Positions 16,035-24,826 of a stretch of DNA of 46,582 nt are shown in pieces. The notes beneath the pieces were generated by a model. That model worked only from the letters and a program-made list of their open reading frames with translations, was not told the origin of the DNA and searched no databases. Each line of letters opens with the position of its first letter. Position 1 is the first letter of the stretch. The translations under genes were made by a program, and so were the position numbers. Source of the stretch: an uncultured Nitrospira sp. (GTDB taxonomy: Bacteria; Nitrospirota; Nitrospiria; Nitrospirales; Nitrospiraceae); assembly GCA_902500755.1 (NCBI GenBank), contig CABVRV010000023.1:1-46582 (forward strand), read 5' to 3'.

Positions 16035-17051
16035 CTAACGAGAAGTAGGCGACATGGTTAATTTAGCCGTTCGTGCAAAACCGGAGATAGTGCTAAACGT
16101 ATCCTCAACAGCCGACGCCTCATAGCCGCAATGGACCATACAATCAGCACACTTTTCATTTCGACCGGTTCCGTAATTCTCCCACTCCGTCAATTCCATC
16201 AACTCCCGAAACGTCTTCGTGTAACCTTCTTGAAGCAAATAGCAAGGCTTCTGCCATCCAAAGACGTTATAGGTCGGATTACCCCAAGGAGTGCACTGGT
16301 ATTCACGCCGGCCCATGAGGAAATCCAAAAACAATGGAGATTGATTAAACTGCCAGCCCGATTTTGGCTGAGTCAGGATCTTTGAAAATAGTTCCTGGGT
16401 TCGAGCCCGTTTCAGGAAATGCTGTTGGTCCGGGGCTTTTTGATAACTATACCCCGGTGAAATGGTCATACCTTCAACGCCCAGCGCCATCATCTCATCA
16501 AAAAACTTTCTGACCCGCTCAGGATTTGCATCGTCGAACAACGTGGTATTTGTCGTAACTCGATGGCCCCGTTTGACGGCCGCTTTGATCGCTTTCACCG
16601 CTACGTCATAGACGCCATCTCGACAGACGGCCAAATCATGTTCATCCTTGAGTCCATCCATATGGACACTGAACGTAAGATATTTTGAGGGCTTGTACTC
16701 ATCCAGCTTGCGTTCCAAGAGGATCGCATTGGTGCAGAGATAAATATATTTCTTCCGATCCACTAAGCCCTGTATGATTTGTGCGATCTCAGGATGAATG
16801 AGCGGCTCACCACCAGGGATGCTCACCATAGGGGCTCCGCATTCTTCCGCCGCCGCCCAGCATTGCTCGGGCGTTAACCGTTTATCAAGGACATGATCGG
16901 GATATTGAATCTTTCCGCAACCTGCGCAGGCTAGGTTGCAGCGAAAGAGAGGCTCAAGCATGAGCACTAAAGGATATCGCTTCACTCCCTTGAGTTTCTG
17001 GGAAAGGACATACGTGGCCACTGTATACATCTGGGAAATCGGAACAGCCAT
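16035..17051 (-). CDS. hpnH: Adenosylhopane synthase, radical SAM protein HpnH
   Basis: 338 aa, the usual length for HpnH. The radical SAM cluster motif CNLACAGC (C38, C42, C45) is followed by VSIPGGEPLIHPE, the SAM-binding GGE region. The C-terminal part has the Cys-rich CADCMVHCGYE segment seen in this family. HpnH couples the 5'-deoxyadenosyl radical to diploptene to give adenosylhopane, the first step of C35 hopanoid side-chain synthesis. The ATG at 17051 has a good AAGGAGAG site. The other hopanoid genes (hpnG, shc) lie 10 kb away on the same strand. Confidence 0.95.
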   Translation of the reverse strand: MAVPISQMYTVATYVLSQKLKGVKRYPLVLMLEPLFRCNLACAGCGKIQYPDHVLDKRLTPEQCWAAAEECGAPMVSIPGGEPLIHPEIAQIIQGLVDRKKYIYLCTNAILLERKLDEYKPSKYLTFSVHMDGLKDEHDLAVCRDGVYDVAVKAIKAAVKRGHRVTTNTTLFDDANPERVRKFFDEMMALGVEGMTISPGYSYQKAPDQQHFLKRARTQELFSKILTQPKSGWQFNQSPLFLDFLMGRREYQCTPWGNPTYNVFGWQKPCYLLQEGYTKTFRELMELTEWENYGTGRNEKCADCMVHCGYEASAVEDTFSTISGFARTAKLTMSPTSR

Positions 17052-17099
17052 TCCGCTCTCCTTACATAATGAACTTTTTGTGCGCTACTTTATTTGAAC

Positions 17100-17116
17100 G
17101 GCTGCTTAAAGCAGCC
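17100..17116 (-). promoter_or_regulatory. Leader hairpin upstream of hpnH
   Basis: GGCTGC and GCAGCC flank a 5-nt loop in the expected 5' leader of hpnH, about 50 nt before its ATG. There is no T-run after it, so it is not a terminator. It could stabilise or regulate the mRNA. Confidence 0.3.
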
Positions 17117-17142
17117 CATCTGGAAGCACAAGTTTCTTCCGG

Positions 17143-17171
17143 ATCTTAACATCATGCCTAGAGGCCGTCAA
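17143..17171 (-). promoter_or_regulatory. hpnH: Sigma70-like promoter of hpnH
   Basis: On the minus strand, TTGACG (17171-17166), a 17-nt spacer and TAAGAT (17148-17143) match the consensus at 5/6 and 4/6 positions. The expected leader is about 85 nt. The -35 overlaps the stop codon of the doubtful ORF at 17168-17386. Confidence 0.45.
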
Positions 17172-17386
17172 TTTTCTCGCTCCCACAGATTTCCCTCCAG
17201 CGCTGCGCGACATCCTTCTTGGACATCCGAGAGCACGATTCGATCAATACCGATGTGTATGGATGTAATTATCTGCTCGCTCATGCCAAAGACCATAAAC
17301 CTAGAACCAGGAAGAGCGCTCACGACATGTGGAATGAGAAAGTAGAAATACCGAAGATGTCGTCTCCCGTCGCCGAGAAGAGTCAT
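17168..17386 (-). CDS. Possible 72-aa hypothetical protein, doubtful
   Basis: An open frame starts 28 nt after the tRNA-Cys gene. The ATG at 17386 has GGAG 6 nt upstream. It encodes one hydrophobic patch (RYFYFLIPHVVSALPG) and a charged end (DVQEGCRAALEGNLWEREN). The longer frame through the tRNA gene is not meaningful. Without homologues it cannot be separated from chance. The remaining 17052-17167 stretch holds the hpnH promoter and leader. Confidence 0.3.
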   Translation of the reverse strand: MTLLGDGRRHLRYFYFLIPHVVSALPGSRFMVFGMSEQIITSIHIGIDRIVLSDVQEGCRAALEGNLWEREN

Positions 17387-17414
17387 ACCGGCTCCGGGTC
17401 GAGCACGCTCTGTT

Positions 17415-17489
17415 TGGAGGCGCCGAGCGGGTTCGAACCGCTGCATCGCAGTTTTGCAGACTGCTCCCTTACCACTTGGGTACGGCGCC
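17415..17489 (-). tRNA. tRNA-Cys (anticodon GCA)
   Basis: A complete 75-nt tRNA with encoded CCA. The acceptor stem GGCGCCG/CGGCGCC is followed by discriminator T. The anticodon stem GCAGT/ACTGC carries loop CTGCAAA, so the anticodon is GCA. The T-arm has GGTTCGAACCC. Confidence 0.95.
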
Positions 17490-17501
17490 CCAGGAGGCGG
17501 C

Positions 17502-17531
17502 ATTATAGTCGCTTCGTTTCCTTGAACACAA
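17502..17531 (-). promoter_or_regulatory. Promoter of tRNA-Cys
   Basis: A perfect TATAAT (17507-17502 on the minus strand) lies 12 nt before the tRNA 5' end. TTGTGT (17531-17526) sits 18 nt upstream as a weak -35. Confidence 0.55.
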
Positions 17532-17604
17532 CACGCAGTTGAACCCACAAGGTTCACCCCTTCTTTTACTCCGACTGCTTAACTCTCATAACACACTCGC
17601 CGTG

Positions 17605-18936
17605 CTACCCCTCGCCTGCCGTGGCTGAAGATCCGGGGTTCGTTTTCATAAAAGGCGACTGGAGCCCGTTCCGAGAACCCGCACTTGCGAGGAGAAGCCC
17701 GAATAAGATCAGTATCGCGATACCAAGATGGTGATAGCTTTTCAGCGCCTCCCATTTGGCTGAACCCACCACTTCATAGTTCAACACCATTGTGAGCACG
17801 ATATACGCTGCCAATACGACATACCCAGCGCCGGTCAACCTGCCGCTCATTCGGGCCGCAGCCGCCACGACCACGAGCGCAGCCGGTATCAGCCACACCA
17901 GGTGCTGATCCCAGGTGATCGGAGAGAACAACAGGGCAAGGATCAGGGTTCCTGCGCAATCCCGCCCCCACATGGAATCTCCCGGCCCTTGAAACGCCCG
18001 CCGGCTTGACCACGCGAAGAGTCCAAGCAGACTGAGCCCCACGATCGCGACGATTGCATTGGCAGCAAGAGAGGGCAGATCCATGACTGGTTTGTATCCC
18101 GGATCCACTTGCCGAAGCCGATGCGTCGGCGGATACGTGACCAGATACCGCAGCATAGTATGCCGAAGAGAGAGGTTGGCCTTTTGCAATTCGTTTTCTT
18201 GCCGACCTTCTGCCTGCCGATCCAAAACTGACATCACGGCATTGTGTGTCCATTCAGTGTGATGTTCCCACCAACTCGTAGGCCCCATATACAAAACGGG
18301 CAGCGCGATCCAGATAAGTGTGGCCAGCATCGTGTATGCCGCAACACGCCACTGTCTCTTCCAAAGAAACAGTAGCACGAAGAGCGCAGGGGTGATCTTG
18401 AGGACAATGCCGAGCCCGACTAAGGCGGCGCCCAGCCGTTCCCGACCAACCCATATGGAATAAATCCCTCCAGCCAGAATGCCCAGCAGTATGAGGTGCG
18501 GGCCGCCATCGTCGAGATCATTCAAGATAAATTGCAGCGTCAACGCGCCTACGCCTACGCCAAGCAGTAGTCCACCCCACCCTGTCGAGTTCTCGGAGCT
18601 GCACACCATCCGGTGGAACAGAATGATCGTGATGACCAAACAGCCGATGGCGATGGCGTAACGCAAAGCCAGGCTTGGATTTCTGTCGAGAACAAGCAAG
18701 GGGGCGAAATAGATACCGGTGGTCGGCAAATACATGTAGCAGTAATCGTTTGCGTAGAGATATTCTCCTGAGAGAAAGCGCCGTCCGATCTCGCGATGGA
18801 TATCGATGTCTCGAAAGTGAAATGATCGCCCAAAAGAGATAATGTACCCGTGCACCATCGCCGCAACGACCAGTCCAAGTTTTACCACTCGTGCAAAAAG
18901 ATCTGACCTAACGAACTCTTTAATCATATCAATCAT
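17605..18936 (-). CDS. GT87-type polyprenol-phosphate glycosyltransferase-like membrane protein (DUF2029)
   Basis: 443 aa with about ten hydrophobic helices, typical of GT-C fold transferases of family GT87 (polyprenyl-phosphate mannosyltransferase-like). An early periplasmic loop has FRDIDIHREIGRRFLSGEYLYAND with the acidic pair expected of a catalytic base, and GIVLKITPALFVLLFLWKRQW is the family's hallmark segment. A late SPITWDQHLVWLIP segment is also typical. It probably moves a sugar from a polyprenyl-phosphate carrier to a periplasmic acceptor. Sugar and acceptor are unknown. It sits between ispG and hpnH, so glycosylation of a hopanoid or lipid is a possible role. No ribosome site is visible. 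Confidence 0.72.
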   Translation of the reverse strand: MIDMIKEFVRSDLFARVVKLGLVVAAMVHGYIISFGRSFHFRDIDIHREIGRRFLSGEYLYANDYCYMYLPTTGIYFAPLLVLDRNPSLALRYAIAIGCLVITIILFHRMVCSSENSTGWGGLLLGVGVGALTLQFILNDLDDGGPHLILLGILAGGIYSIWVGRERLGAALVGLGIVLKITPALFVLLFLWKRQWRVAAYTMLATLIWIALPVLYMGPTSWWEHHTEWTHNAVMSVLDRQAEGRQENELQKANLSLRHTMLRYLVTYPPTHRLRQVDPGYKPVMDLPSLAANAIVAIVGLSLLGLFAWSSRRAFQGPGDSMWGRDCAGTLILALLFSPITWDQHLVWLIPAALVVVAAAARMSGRLTGAGYVVLAAYIVLTMVLNYEVVGSAKWEALKSYHHLGIAILILFGLLLASAGSRNGLQSPFMKTNPGSSATAGEG

Positions 18937-18973
18937 GAAGTTTTATCGCATTCGCGTAACGACACTGATTCTT

Positions 18974-18991
18974 GACGCGCGAGAGCGCGTC
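18974..18991 (-). other. Strong GC-rich hairpin between ispG and the GT87 gene
   Basis: GACGCGC and GCGCGTC form a perfect 7-bp stem around a 4-nt loop (GAGA on the plus strand, TCTC on the minus). No T-run follows on either strand, so it is not a classical terminator. It could shape processing of the ispG transcript. Confidence 0.35.
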
Positions 18992-19048
18992 GTCATACCC
19001 GTCGGGAGCTTGAATCAAGCAACAGAAGAAGCGCTGACCAGAGCGCGA

Positions 19049-20233
19049 CTACCGGTGAGGTAATACGGGGATCTCTTTTCCGAGCGTTGAGCGAGGCTCC
19101 GATTGGGGCATCAGTGATTCCCACTCGTTTGAGGGAGGAGGCACGACCGCTTCTCCACTACTTTCCGCTTCTTTTTCCTTGGCGAGCAGCTCCACTTCCT
19201 GGATCAAGGTTTCCATCAATTCTTCCATCGGAACCTTACGAACAAGCTTACCCTTCTTGAACAAGATACCTTTCCCCTCGCCGCCGGCGATCCCGATGTC
19301 CGCCTCTTTACCTTCGCCGATTCCATTCACCACACACCCGAGCACCGAGACGTTCAACGGAGTCTTGATATGGCCCAGCTTTTTCTCCAATTCGTTCGCC
19401 ATTCTGACAACATCGATCTCAACGCGCCCGCACGTCGGGCAGGCAATGACATTAATCCCCCGATGACGCAACTCGAGTGATTTTAAAATTTCAAACCCGA
19501 CTTTGACTTCGTCGACGGGATCAGCAGCCAGCGACACACGTAACGTGTCTCCGATACCCTGCGAAAGCAAGTACCCAAGGCCAATGGAAGACTTCACCGC
19601 CCCGGTCATGGCTGTCCCGGCTTCTGTAATTCCAATGTGAAGCGGATAATCCGATTGATGAGAAAAGAGCCAATACGCATCGATGGCATGATGCACGTCC
19701 GACGCTTTCAGCGATACTTTCAGGTTGGTAAAGCCCACGTCTTCCAACGCATGCACGGCATTGAGTGCCGACTCTGCCAACGCCTCCGGGGAAGGCCAAC
19801 CGTATTTTTCCAGCAGAGGACGTTCGAGTGACCCTCCGTTCACACCGACTCGAAGGGGAATGCCCCGCTCATTCACAGCCTTAATCACTTCTTCCACCTT
19901 CCACCAGGCTCCGATATTGCCGGGGTTGATACGGACACAATCGACGACTTTCGCAGCTTTTAAGGCCAAGCGATAATCGAAGTGGATATCGGCGATCATC
20001 GGCACCGTCATAGCCGCCTTAATTTGCGGAAGAACTTGTGCGGCCTCATCATCTGGAACCGCCACGCGAATGAGTTCACAGCCGGCAGCTTCAAGCTCGT
20101 GAATCTGTGCTATCGTCGCAACCACATCGCGCGTATCCGTCGAACACATGGATTGCACGGAAACGGGAGCACCGCCGCCGATTTTCACGTTTCCGACAGA
20201 GATCTGTCGAGTTTTCCGCCGTGCTATATGCAT
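19049..20233 (-). CDS. ispG: 4-hydroxy-3-methylbut-2-enyl diphosphate synthase (flavodoxin-type), IspG/GcpE
   Basis: 394 aa, the short bacterial form. It carries out the sixth step of the MEP pathway, a 4Fe-4S reductive ring opening of MEcPP to HMBPP. Cluster ligands are CPTC (C265, C268), C300 in LGCVVNG and E307 in GIGEGKEADIG. The N-terminal TIM-barrel half contains RVAVPDDEAA, PMIADIHFDYRLAL and RINPGNIG. The C-terminal ~35 residues are an extra Pro/Glu-rich tail. It follows dxs by 48 nt and is probably co-transcribed with it. Confidence 0.96.
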   Translation of the reverse strand: MHIARRKTRQISVGNVKIGGGAPVSVQSMCSTDTRDVVATIAQIHELEAAGCELIRVAVPDDEAAQVLPQIKAAMTVPMIADIHFDYRLALKAAKVVDCVRINPGNIGAWWKVEEVIKAVNERGIPLRVGVNGGSLERPLLEKYGWPSPEALAESALNAVHALEDVGFTNLKVSLKASDVHHAIDAYWLFSHQSDYPLHIGITEAGTAMTGAVKSSIGLGYLLSQGIGDTLRVSLAADPVDEVKVGFEILKSLELRHRGINVIACPTCGRVEIDVVRMANELEKKLGHIKTPLNVSVLGCVVNGIGEGKEADIGIAGGEGKGILFKKGKLVRKVPMEELMETLIQEVELLAKEKEAESSGEAVVPPPSNEWESLMPQSEPRSTLGKEIPVLPHR

Positions 20234-20281
20234 CCGGTATTGATTGCCTCTTTATACTGTGAACCAACCCACCAACCTAAC

Positions 20282-22228
20282 TCAGCTACCCTGTTCGTCG
20301 CCATGGGGAAGATGGCTGCCCTGTGTCGCGCCTGTGAACTGGGATTTTACCGCTGGCGCCTTGCCGATCAGTTCCTTCACGCTTTGGTAGATCCCTTCAG
20401 CAGTCAAACCATATCGCTCGCGCAAGAGATCTTGAGGCCCCTGTTCGATGTACCAATCGGGCAAACCTAAGACCTTGGTCTTCACATCCGTTACACCGGC
20501 ATCTGAAAGGGCTTCCAATACAGCTGAGCCAAATCCACCGATTTTGCAACCTTCCTCCACAGTTACAACATACCGCACTCGCTTGGCAACATCCGCAATC
20601 AGCTCCTGATCGAGCGGTTTGACAAATCGACCGTTCACGACAGCCGTGGAGACGCCTTCCTTGCCGAGCCGCTCCGCTGCCTCGACGGCTTGCCATACAG
20701 AAACACCAATCGCAAAGATGGCGACATCTGTTCCTGGTTTCAGGAGCTCACCTTTCCCAATCGGGAGCGCCTGAGGAGTCGGATCCATTTTCATGCCAAG
20801 GCTCACCCCGCGCGGATAGCGCACGGAAATCGGCCCGTTATAATCCAGGCAAGTTTTCACCATATGCTGCAGTTCGTTTTCATCCTTCGGAGCCATCACC
20901 ACCATATTGGGAACGTGGCGCAGGTAGGCATAGTCGAATGCGCCATGATGGGTCGTCCCATCCTCAGCGACGAGCCCGCCACGATCGATGCAGAACGTGA
21001 CCGGAAGATTCTGGGTGGCAACATCGTGCACGACCTGATCATACGCGCGCTGGAGGAACGTCGCGTACATCGCGACAACCGGCTTCATTCCCTGTGCTGC
21101 CAGCCCCGCGGCAAACGTCACGGCATGCTGCTCAGCAATGCCAACGTCGTACAACCGGTCCGGGAATTCCTTTTCAAAAGTAGTCAATCCGGTGCCTTCG
21201 CACATCGCGGCCGTTATGGCCACGACACGCTTATCCTCGCGAGCCAACTTGACCAGCGCATCCATAGCGATCGCCGTGTAGGAAGGACGTGCTGCCTTCT
21301 TCGCCGGGGCGCCCGTCTCCAGAACGAACGGCGGGCAGGCATGGAACCACACAGGGTTCTTCATCGCCGGCTCGTAGCCGAGCCCTTTTTTCGTGATGAC
21401 GTGAAGCAAGACCGGCCCCTTCATCTTCAACACATTCTCAAGCGTCGGGAGCAGATGCTCAAAGTTGTGACCGTCGATCGGACCACTGTATTGGAAGCCC
21501 AATTCCTCAAAGAGCAAACCCGGCAGAATCACGCCTTTGGCGAGTTCTTCCGCCCGACGGGCGAGTTTTTGCATGTCGGACCCAATGTGGGGAATCTTGC
21601 CCAACAGTTGTCCGGTCTCTTCCCGCATCTTTCCGTAGAACTCACCCGTAATGGTCCGACTCAGATATGCGGAAATAGCGCCGACGTTTTTCGAGATCGA
21701 CATCTGATTGTCGTTCAAGATCACGAGAAAGTCTTTCCCAAGTCCTCCCGCATGATGCAGCCCTTCGAGAGTCATCCCTGCCGTCATAGCACCGTCACCC
21801 ACGACGCAGACAACCTTGTGCTTCTGCTTCAACTGCTCTCGAGCCTCGACCATGCCGAAGGCAGCCGATACACCGGTGCCGGCATGGCCCGCGTTGAACG
21901 TATCGTACTCGCTCTCCTCCCGCTTGCAAAACCCGCTCAGCCCACCATATTGCCGCAGCGTATGAAATTGTTCCCGCCGACCAGTGAGGAGTTTATGTGT
22001 ATAAGATTGATTGCTCGTATCCCAAACGATCTTGTCGTTCGGCGTATCCAGGAGATACTGTAAGGCGACCGTGAGCTCGACGACACCCAAATTCGAGGCC
22101 AGATGTCCTCCGACATTCGAGACCGCTCCGATAATCTGTTCACGAATCTCCTGGCACAAGACCGGAAATCGGTCAGGAGATAGACGCTTCAGATCAGCTG
22201 GGCTATGGATCGTCTTAAGAATCGACAT
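20282..22228 (-). CDS. dxs: 1-deoxy-D-xylulose-5-phosphate synthase
   Basis: 648 aa from the ATG at 22228, which follows AGGAGA. A longer open frame upstream lacks support. It is the thiamine-diphosphate enzyme that joins pyruvate and glyceraldehyde-3-phosphate in the first MEP step. The ThDP motif starts GDGAMTAGM and ends at ILNDNQMSIS. HAGTGVSAA, GLGYEPA, EDGTTHHGAFD and the C-terminal transketolase domain with VEEGCKIGGFGSAV are in the usual order. It lies upstream of ispG and downstream of the Omp85-type gene, with a terminator-like hairpin and a TTGACA box in between. Confidence 0.96.
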   Translation of the reverse strand: MSILKTIHSPADLKRLSPDRFPVLCQEIREQIIGAVSNVGGHLASNLGVVELTVALQYLLDTPNDKIVWDTSNQSYTHKLLTGRREQFHTLRQYGGLSGFCKREESEYDTFNAGHAGTGVSAAFGMVEAREQLKQKHKVVCVVGDGAMTAGMTLEGLHHAGGLGKDFLVILNDNQMSISKNVGAISAYLSRTITGEFYGKMREETGQLLGKIPHIGSDMQKLARRAEELAKGVILPGLLFEELGFQYSGPIDGHNFEHLLPTLENVLKMKGPVLLHVITKKGLGYEPAMKNPVWFHACPPFVLETGAPAKKAARPSYTAIAMDALVKLAREDKRVVAITAAMCEGTGLTTFEKEFPDRLYDVGIAEQHAVTFAAGLAAQGMKPVVAMYATFLQRAYDQVVHDVATQNLPVTFCIDRGGLVAEDGTTHHGAFDYAYLRHVPNMVVMAPKDENELQHMVKTCLDYNGPISVRYPRGVSLGMKMDPTPQALPIGKGELLKPGTDVAIFAIGVSVWQAVEAAERLGKEGVSTAVVNGRFVKPLDQELIADVAKRVRYVVTVEEGCKIGGFGSAVLEALSDAGVTDVKTKVLGLPDWYIEQGPQDLLRERYGLTAEGIYQSVKELIGKAPAVKSQFTGATQGSHLPHGDEQGS

Positions 22229-22317
22229 AGATGGTCTCCTTCTTTCTTCTTCCGTCAGCACCGTATCAGTTCGATACGCTAACGGATATCCCCTGCACAG
22301 GCACTGAATTTGGGTGG

Positions 22318-22346
22318 AGTCTCACATAGGAACCACATGATGTCAA
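22318..22346 (-). promoter_or_regulatory. dxs: Possible dxs promoter
   Basis: A perfect TTGACA (22346-22341, minus strand) stands 17 nt before the poor -10 GAGACT (22323-22318), some 90 nt before the dxs start. The -35 is convincing. The -10 is weak. Confidence 0.35.
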
Positions 22347-22372
22347 GCGCTTACACAAGATCCTTACCGTTG

Positions 22373-22391
22373 AAAACGCCGCATGCGGCGC
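22373..22391 (-). terminator. Short terminator-like hairpin after the Omp85-type gene
   Basis: On the minus strand, CGCCG and CGGCG flank CATG and are followed by TTTTC. The stem is only 5 bp but GC-only. It lies 50 nt after the end of the shc-mla-omp85 gene run and before the TTGACA box of dxs. Confidence 0.4.
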
Positions 22392-22443
22392 TGAGTTTCA
22401 AGACACGAGATCGTTCGACCGGTATGCGCGCCTGCGGATGCAC

Positions 22444-23640
22444 CTAGTAAGGAAAATCAAGCCCGGCAAAGATGGCTCCGCCTTCTTTACTAAACCCGTA
22501 ATCGATTCGTCCCACCACGTTGGGTCTGATGATTCCACGAAACCCGATACCCGGCGTGATGCGGTAATCTTTGAAGCTCACATTCTTAAAGGAGTTGAAC
22601 ACCTGCCCAGTATCGATGAACGGTGCGATCTCGAAGTCCGCCATGACGCCGGCAAGGCGCGTCCGCAGGATATGAATGCGCTCCTCAACACTAAACGCAA
22701 TCAGTTGCTTATCGATGTACCGGTCCACGCCAAAGCCACGCAGATTGTTTTGTCCTCCTAACGAGCTTTGCTCATAGAACGGAACATCCGTGCCCAGCGT
22801 CGCTTGTAGTTCTCCACGCACAACCAAAATCGCTCGCTTAGACTCACTGGCGAACATCTTCTTCACCTCGAGTCCGTACCTCGAATACAGCGGCTCCGCG
22901 CCGCTCTTGAAATTATAGTTGAGCTCGGCATAGGCGGTGATCGCCGTTCCATCCGTCGGCGTGACCAAATTATTGCGCGTATCGTAATGGAAGCTGACCC
23001 GCTGACCAAGAATCGTCGCTCCTTCCCCACCGGGAGCGTCCGGGAAGAGGTCCCCTGTAAATGGAAGCGACGTGCCTCCCTGTTGAATCGCTTGCATGTG
23101 TCGCAACCGCTGGCTCACCGCAATTTGCGTAACCTCGTTCGCATAAATACCGAACCTCCAATTCAATCTCGTCTCGGAGGCCGTATAATTTGTCTCCTGT
23201 TCCTTGATCGTAGTCGGACCAAGTCCAAAAAATCGCACGGTCGCGTTCTTAAAGTGCATCGCGCTGAATCCAATGCTATATCGTCCATTACTAAAACCTG
23301 GGTCGACATAGCTGATGAGAAATTTTCGCTCAATCCGCTCCGTCCAGGAGGCAATTCCCCGAAGTTCTTTCCCCCCTGGTTCATAACGAAACAAGTTGAC
23401 TGTTCCACGAGTACCGACGATCGAGTTGTAGACCACCATCGGCGCAACCAAATATTTGAGGTCCCCGTCCGGTCCCGTGATGAGCGCCGGGACGATCATT
23501 CCGATATCATTACCGTCGTTTTTGCTCGTGCTTACGGCAGGGATAGGGAAAAGCTTCACCTCTGCATGGGCAGGATTCAGGGAAAATGGGCACAGGCTCC
23601 CAAGCAACAGGACTGTCAGACTGAGGGCAAGGCTACGCAT
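22444..23640 (-). CDS. Outer-membrane beta-barrel of the Omp85/surface antigen D15 type, no POTRA domain
   Basis: 398 aa with a signal peptide (cleavage after AHA, residue 26). The rest is alternating beta strands with aromatic belts. It includes ATILGQRVSFHYDTRNNLVTP, SSLGGQNNLRGF (the strand/loop matching the Omp85 VRGY/F motif) and a C-terminal FAGLDFPY ending in an aromatic residue. At this length it is only a barrel: canonical BamA or TamA carry several POTRA domains before it. It follows mlaC by 29 nt, at the place where an outer-membrane partner of an Mla system would be expected, and no MlaA-like lipoprotein is nearby. Confidence 0.82.
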   Translation of the reverse strand: MRSLALSLTVLLLGSLCPFSLNPAHAEVKLFPIPAVSTSKNDGNDIGMIVPALITGPDGDLKYLVAPMVVYNSIVGTRGTVNLFRYEPGGKELRGIASWTERIERKFLISYVDPGFSNGRYSIGFSAMHFKNATVRFFGLGPTTIKEQETNYTASETRLNWRFGIYANEVTQIAVSQRLRHMQAIQQGGTSLPFTGDLFPDAPGGEGATILGQRVSFHYDTRNNLVTPTDGTAITAYAELNYNFKSGAEPLYSRYGLEVKKMFASESKRAILVVRGELQATLGTDVPFYEQSSLGGQNNLRGFGVDRYIDKQLIAFSVEERIHILRTRLAGVMADFEIAPFIDTGQVFNSFKNVSFKDYRITPGIGFRGIIRPNVVGRIDYGFSKEGGAIFAGLDFPY

Positions 23641-23669
23641 ACACGTTCTCGTGGTCCCGCAAGACGACG

Positions 23670-24311
23670 TTATGGCGCTTTGAGTTTATCGGATTTCTTG
23701 CGGAGCTGATCCACGAGATCGGAGTACGATGATGCGCGAAGAATTTTCGTAAATTGTCCGCGATAATTGTTCACCAAGCTGATATTGTCCACAACGACAT
23801 CATAGACCCGCCAGTCTTCGGCTCTATTGATCAATCGATAATCGAGGGGGATCTCGGTTTTCCCAGAGAGGACTTTGGTCCGCACTTCTGCGTACTCTTT
23901 CTCCATCCGCTCGTTCAAATATTCCACCCCTTCGCCAGAATAAGTTTCAATCTTGTCCGCGTACGAATTGGTGAGCAACGTCCGAAAGAGATCGACGAAT
24001 TCTTGTTTCTGCTGATCAGTCAACTGATTCCAAGGAGCCCCGAGGGCCCGTCGAGACATTTCCGTATAGTCAAATCGAGCCGACACTATCTTTTCAAGCT
24101 GATGCCGACGTTCGTCGGCTTTGTTCTTCTGTTTCAAGTCTTGATCGCGAACAATGCGAAGCACTTCGTCGATGGTCGCTTTCATGGCTTCGGTTGGAGC
24201 GCCCGCGTATCCTGGAACGACCGCCAACCCAACGACGACGACCGCCAAGAACACAATAGCTCCCCAACGGAAAGAGGCTCGCCCGCGCCGAAGAATCCTC
24301 ATAGCCATCAT
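23670..24311 (-). CDS. mlaC: Periplasmic phospholipid-binding protein, MlaC/Ttg2D family (HpnM type)
   Basis: 213 aa. The first of three close ATGs (24311) has GGGAGA upstream. A signal peptide ends near YAGA. The mature protein has the family segments RFDYTEMSRRALG, WNQLTDQQKQEFVDLFRTLL, EIPLDYRLINRAEDWRVYDVVVDNISLVNNYRGQF and a C-terminal DLVDQLRKK. MlaC shuttles lipid between the inner-membrane MlaFED complex and the outer membrane. Homologues in hopanoid clusters are called HpnM, which matches the shc/hpnG context here. Confidence 0.92.
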   Translation of the reverse strand: MMAMRILRRGRASFRWGAIVFLAVVVVGLAVVPGYAGAPTEAMKATIDEVLRIVRDQDLKQKNKADERRHQLEKIVSARFDYTEMSRRALGAPWNQLTDQQKQEFVDLFRTLLTNSYADKIETYSGEGVEYLNERMEKEYAEVRTKVLSGKTEIPLDYRLINRAEDWRVYDVVVDNISLVNNYRGQFTKILRASSYSDLVDQLRKKSDKLKAP

Positions 24312-24370
24312 GACGCTATCTCCCTCTGCCGAACTTCCAGATCCTCGCCCACCGGCCTTACCAGATCAGC

Positions 24371-24814
24371 TTAATTGACCTTACCGTGAACGTATTGGCT
24401 CACTAACTCTTCAAGGTCTAGGCCTGCTTCTGTATCACGAATGGTATCTCCAGGCTTCAGCGGATCCCCTCCCCCACCAGGCGAGAGCGCGAGGAATTTT
24501 TCTCCAATGATCCCCCTGGTTTTGATGGAGGCGATCGTATCGGAATACAGCTTCGTTCCGTTCTGCACCGCCAACTTCACCATCGCCCTATCTTCTTTGA
24601 GACTGATGGTCTTGACGCGCCCGACTTCGACACCGGCGATTTCCACCGTCGCTCCGGGTTTCAACCCCGACGCTGAATTAAACAACGCCTCCACTTCATA
24701 GAGATCTCCGCCGATGATTTCTAACTTACCGAGCTTGATCGAGAGATACCCCAGAGAGACGATTCCTACCAATACAAACACGCCCACGACCAATTCCAGC
24801 TTGCTCTTGTCCAT
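24371..24814 (-). CDS. mlaD: MCE-domain lipid-transport subunit MlaD
   Basis: 147 aa with one N-terminal membrane helix (LVVGVFVLVGIVSLGYLSI) and a single MCE domain (LYEVEALFNSASGLKPGATVEIAGVEVGRV, then IKTRGIIGEKFLALSPG). MlaD forms a hexameric ring on the periplasmic side of MlaFE and passes lipid to MlaC. It starts 12 nt after mlaF. Confidence 0.95.
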   Translation of the reverse strand: MDKSKLELVVGVFVLVGIVSLGYLSIKLGKLEIIGGDLYEVEALFNSASGLKPGATVEIAGVEVGRVKTISLKEDRAMVKLAVQNGTKLYSDTIASIKTRGIIGEKFLALSPGGGGDPLKPGDTIRDTEAGLDLEELVSQYVHGKVN

Positions 24815-24826
24815 CCTGGGGCTCCT

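Noticed and set aside
17219-17542. 107-codon plus-strand frame overlapping tRNA-Cys
   Set aside because: It runs through the tRNA gene on the opposite strand and has no ribosome site.
20690-22063. 457-codon plus-strand frame opposite dxs
   Set aside because: It is a shadow of the well-supported dxs gene, His/Arg-rich with no domain features, which is typical of antisense frames in GC-biased genes.
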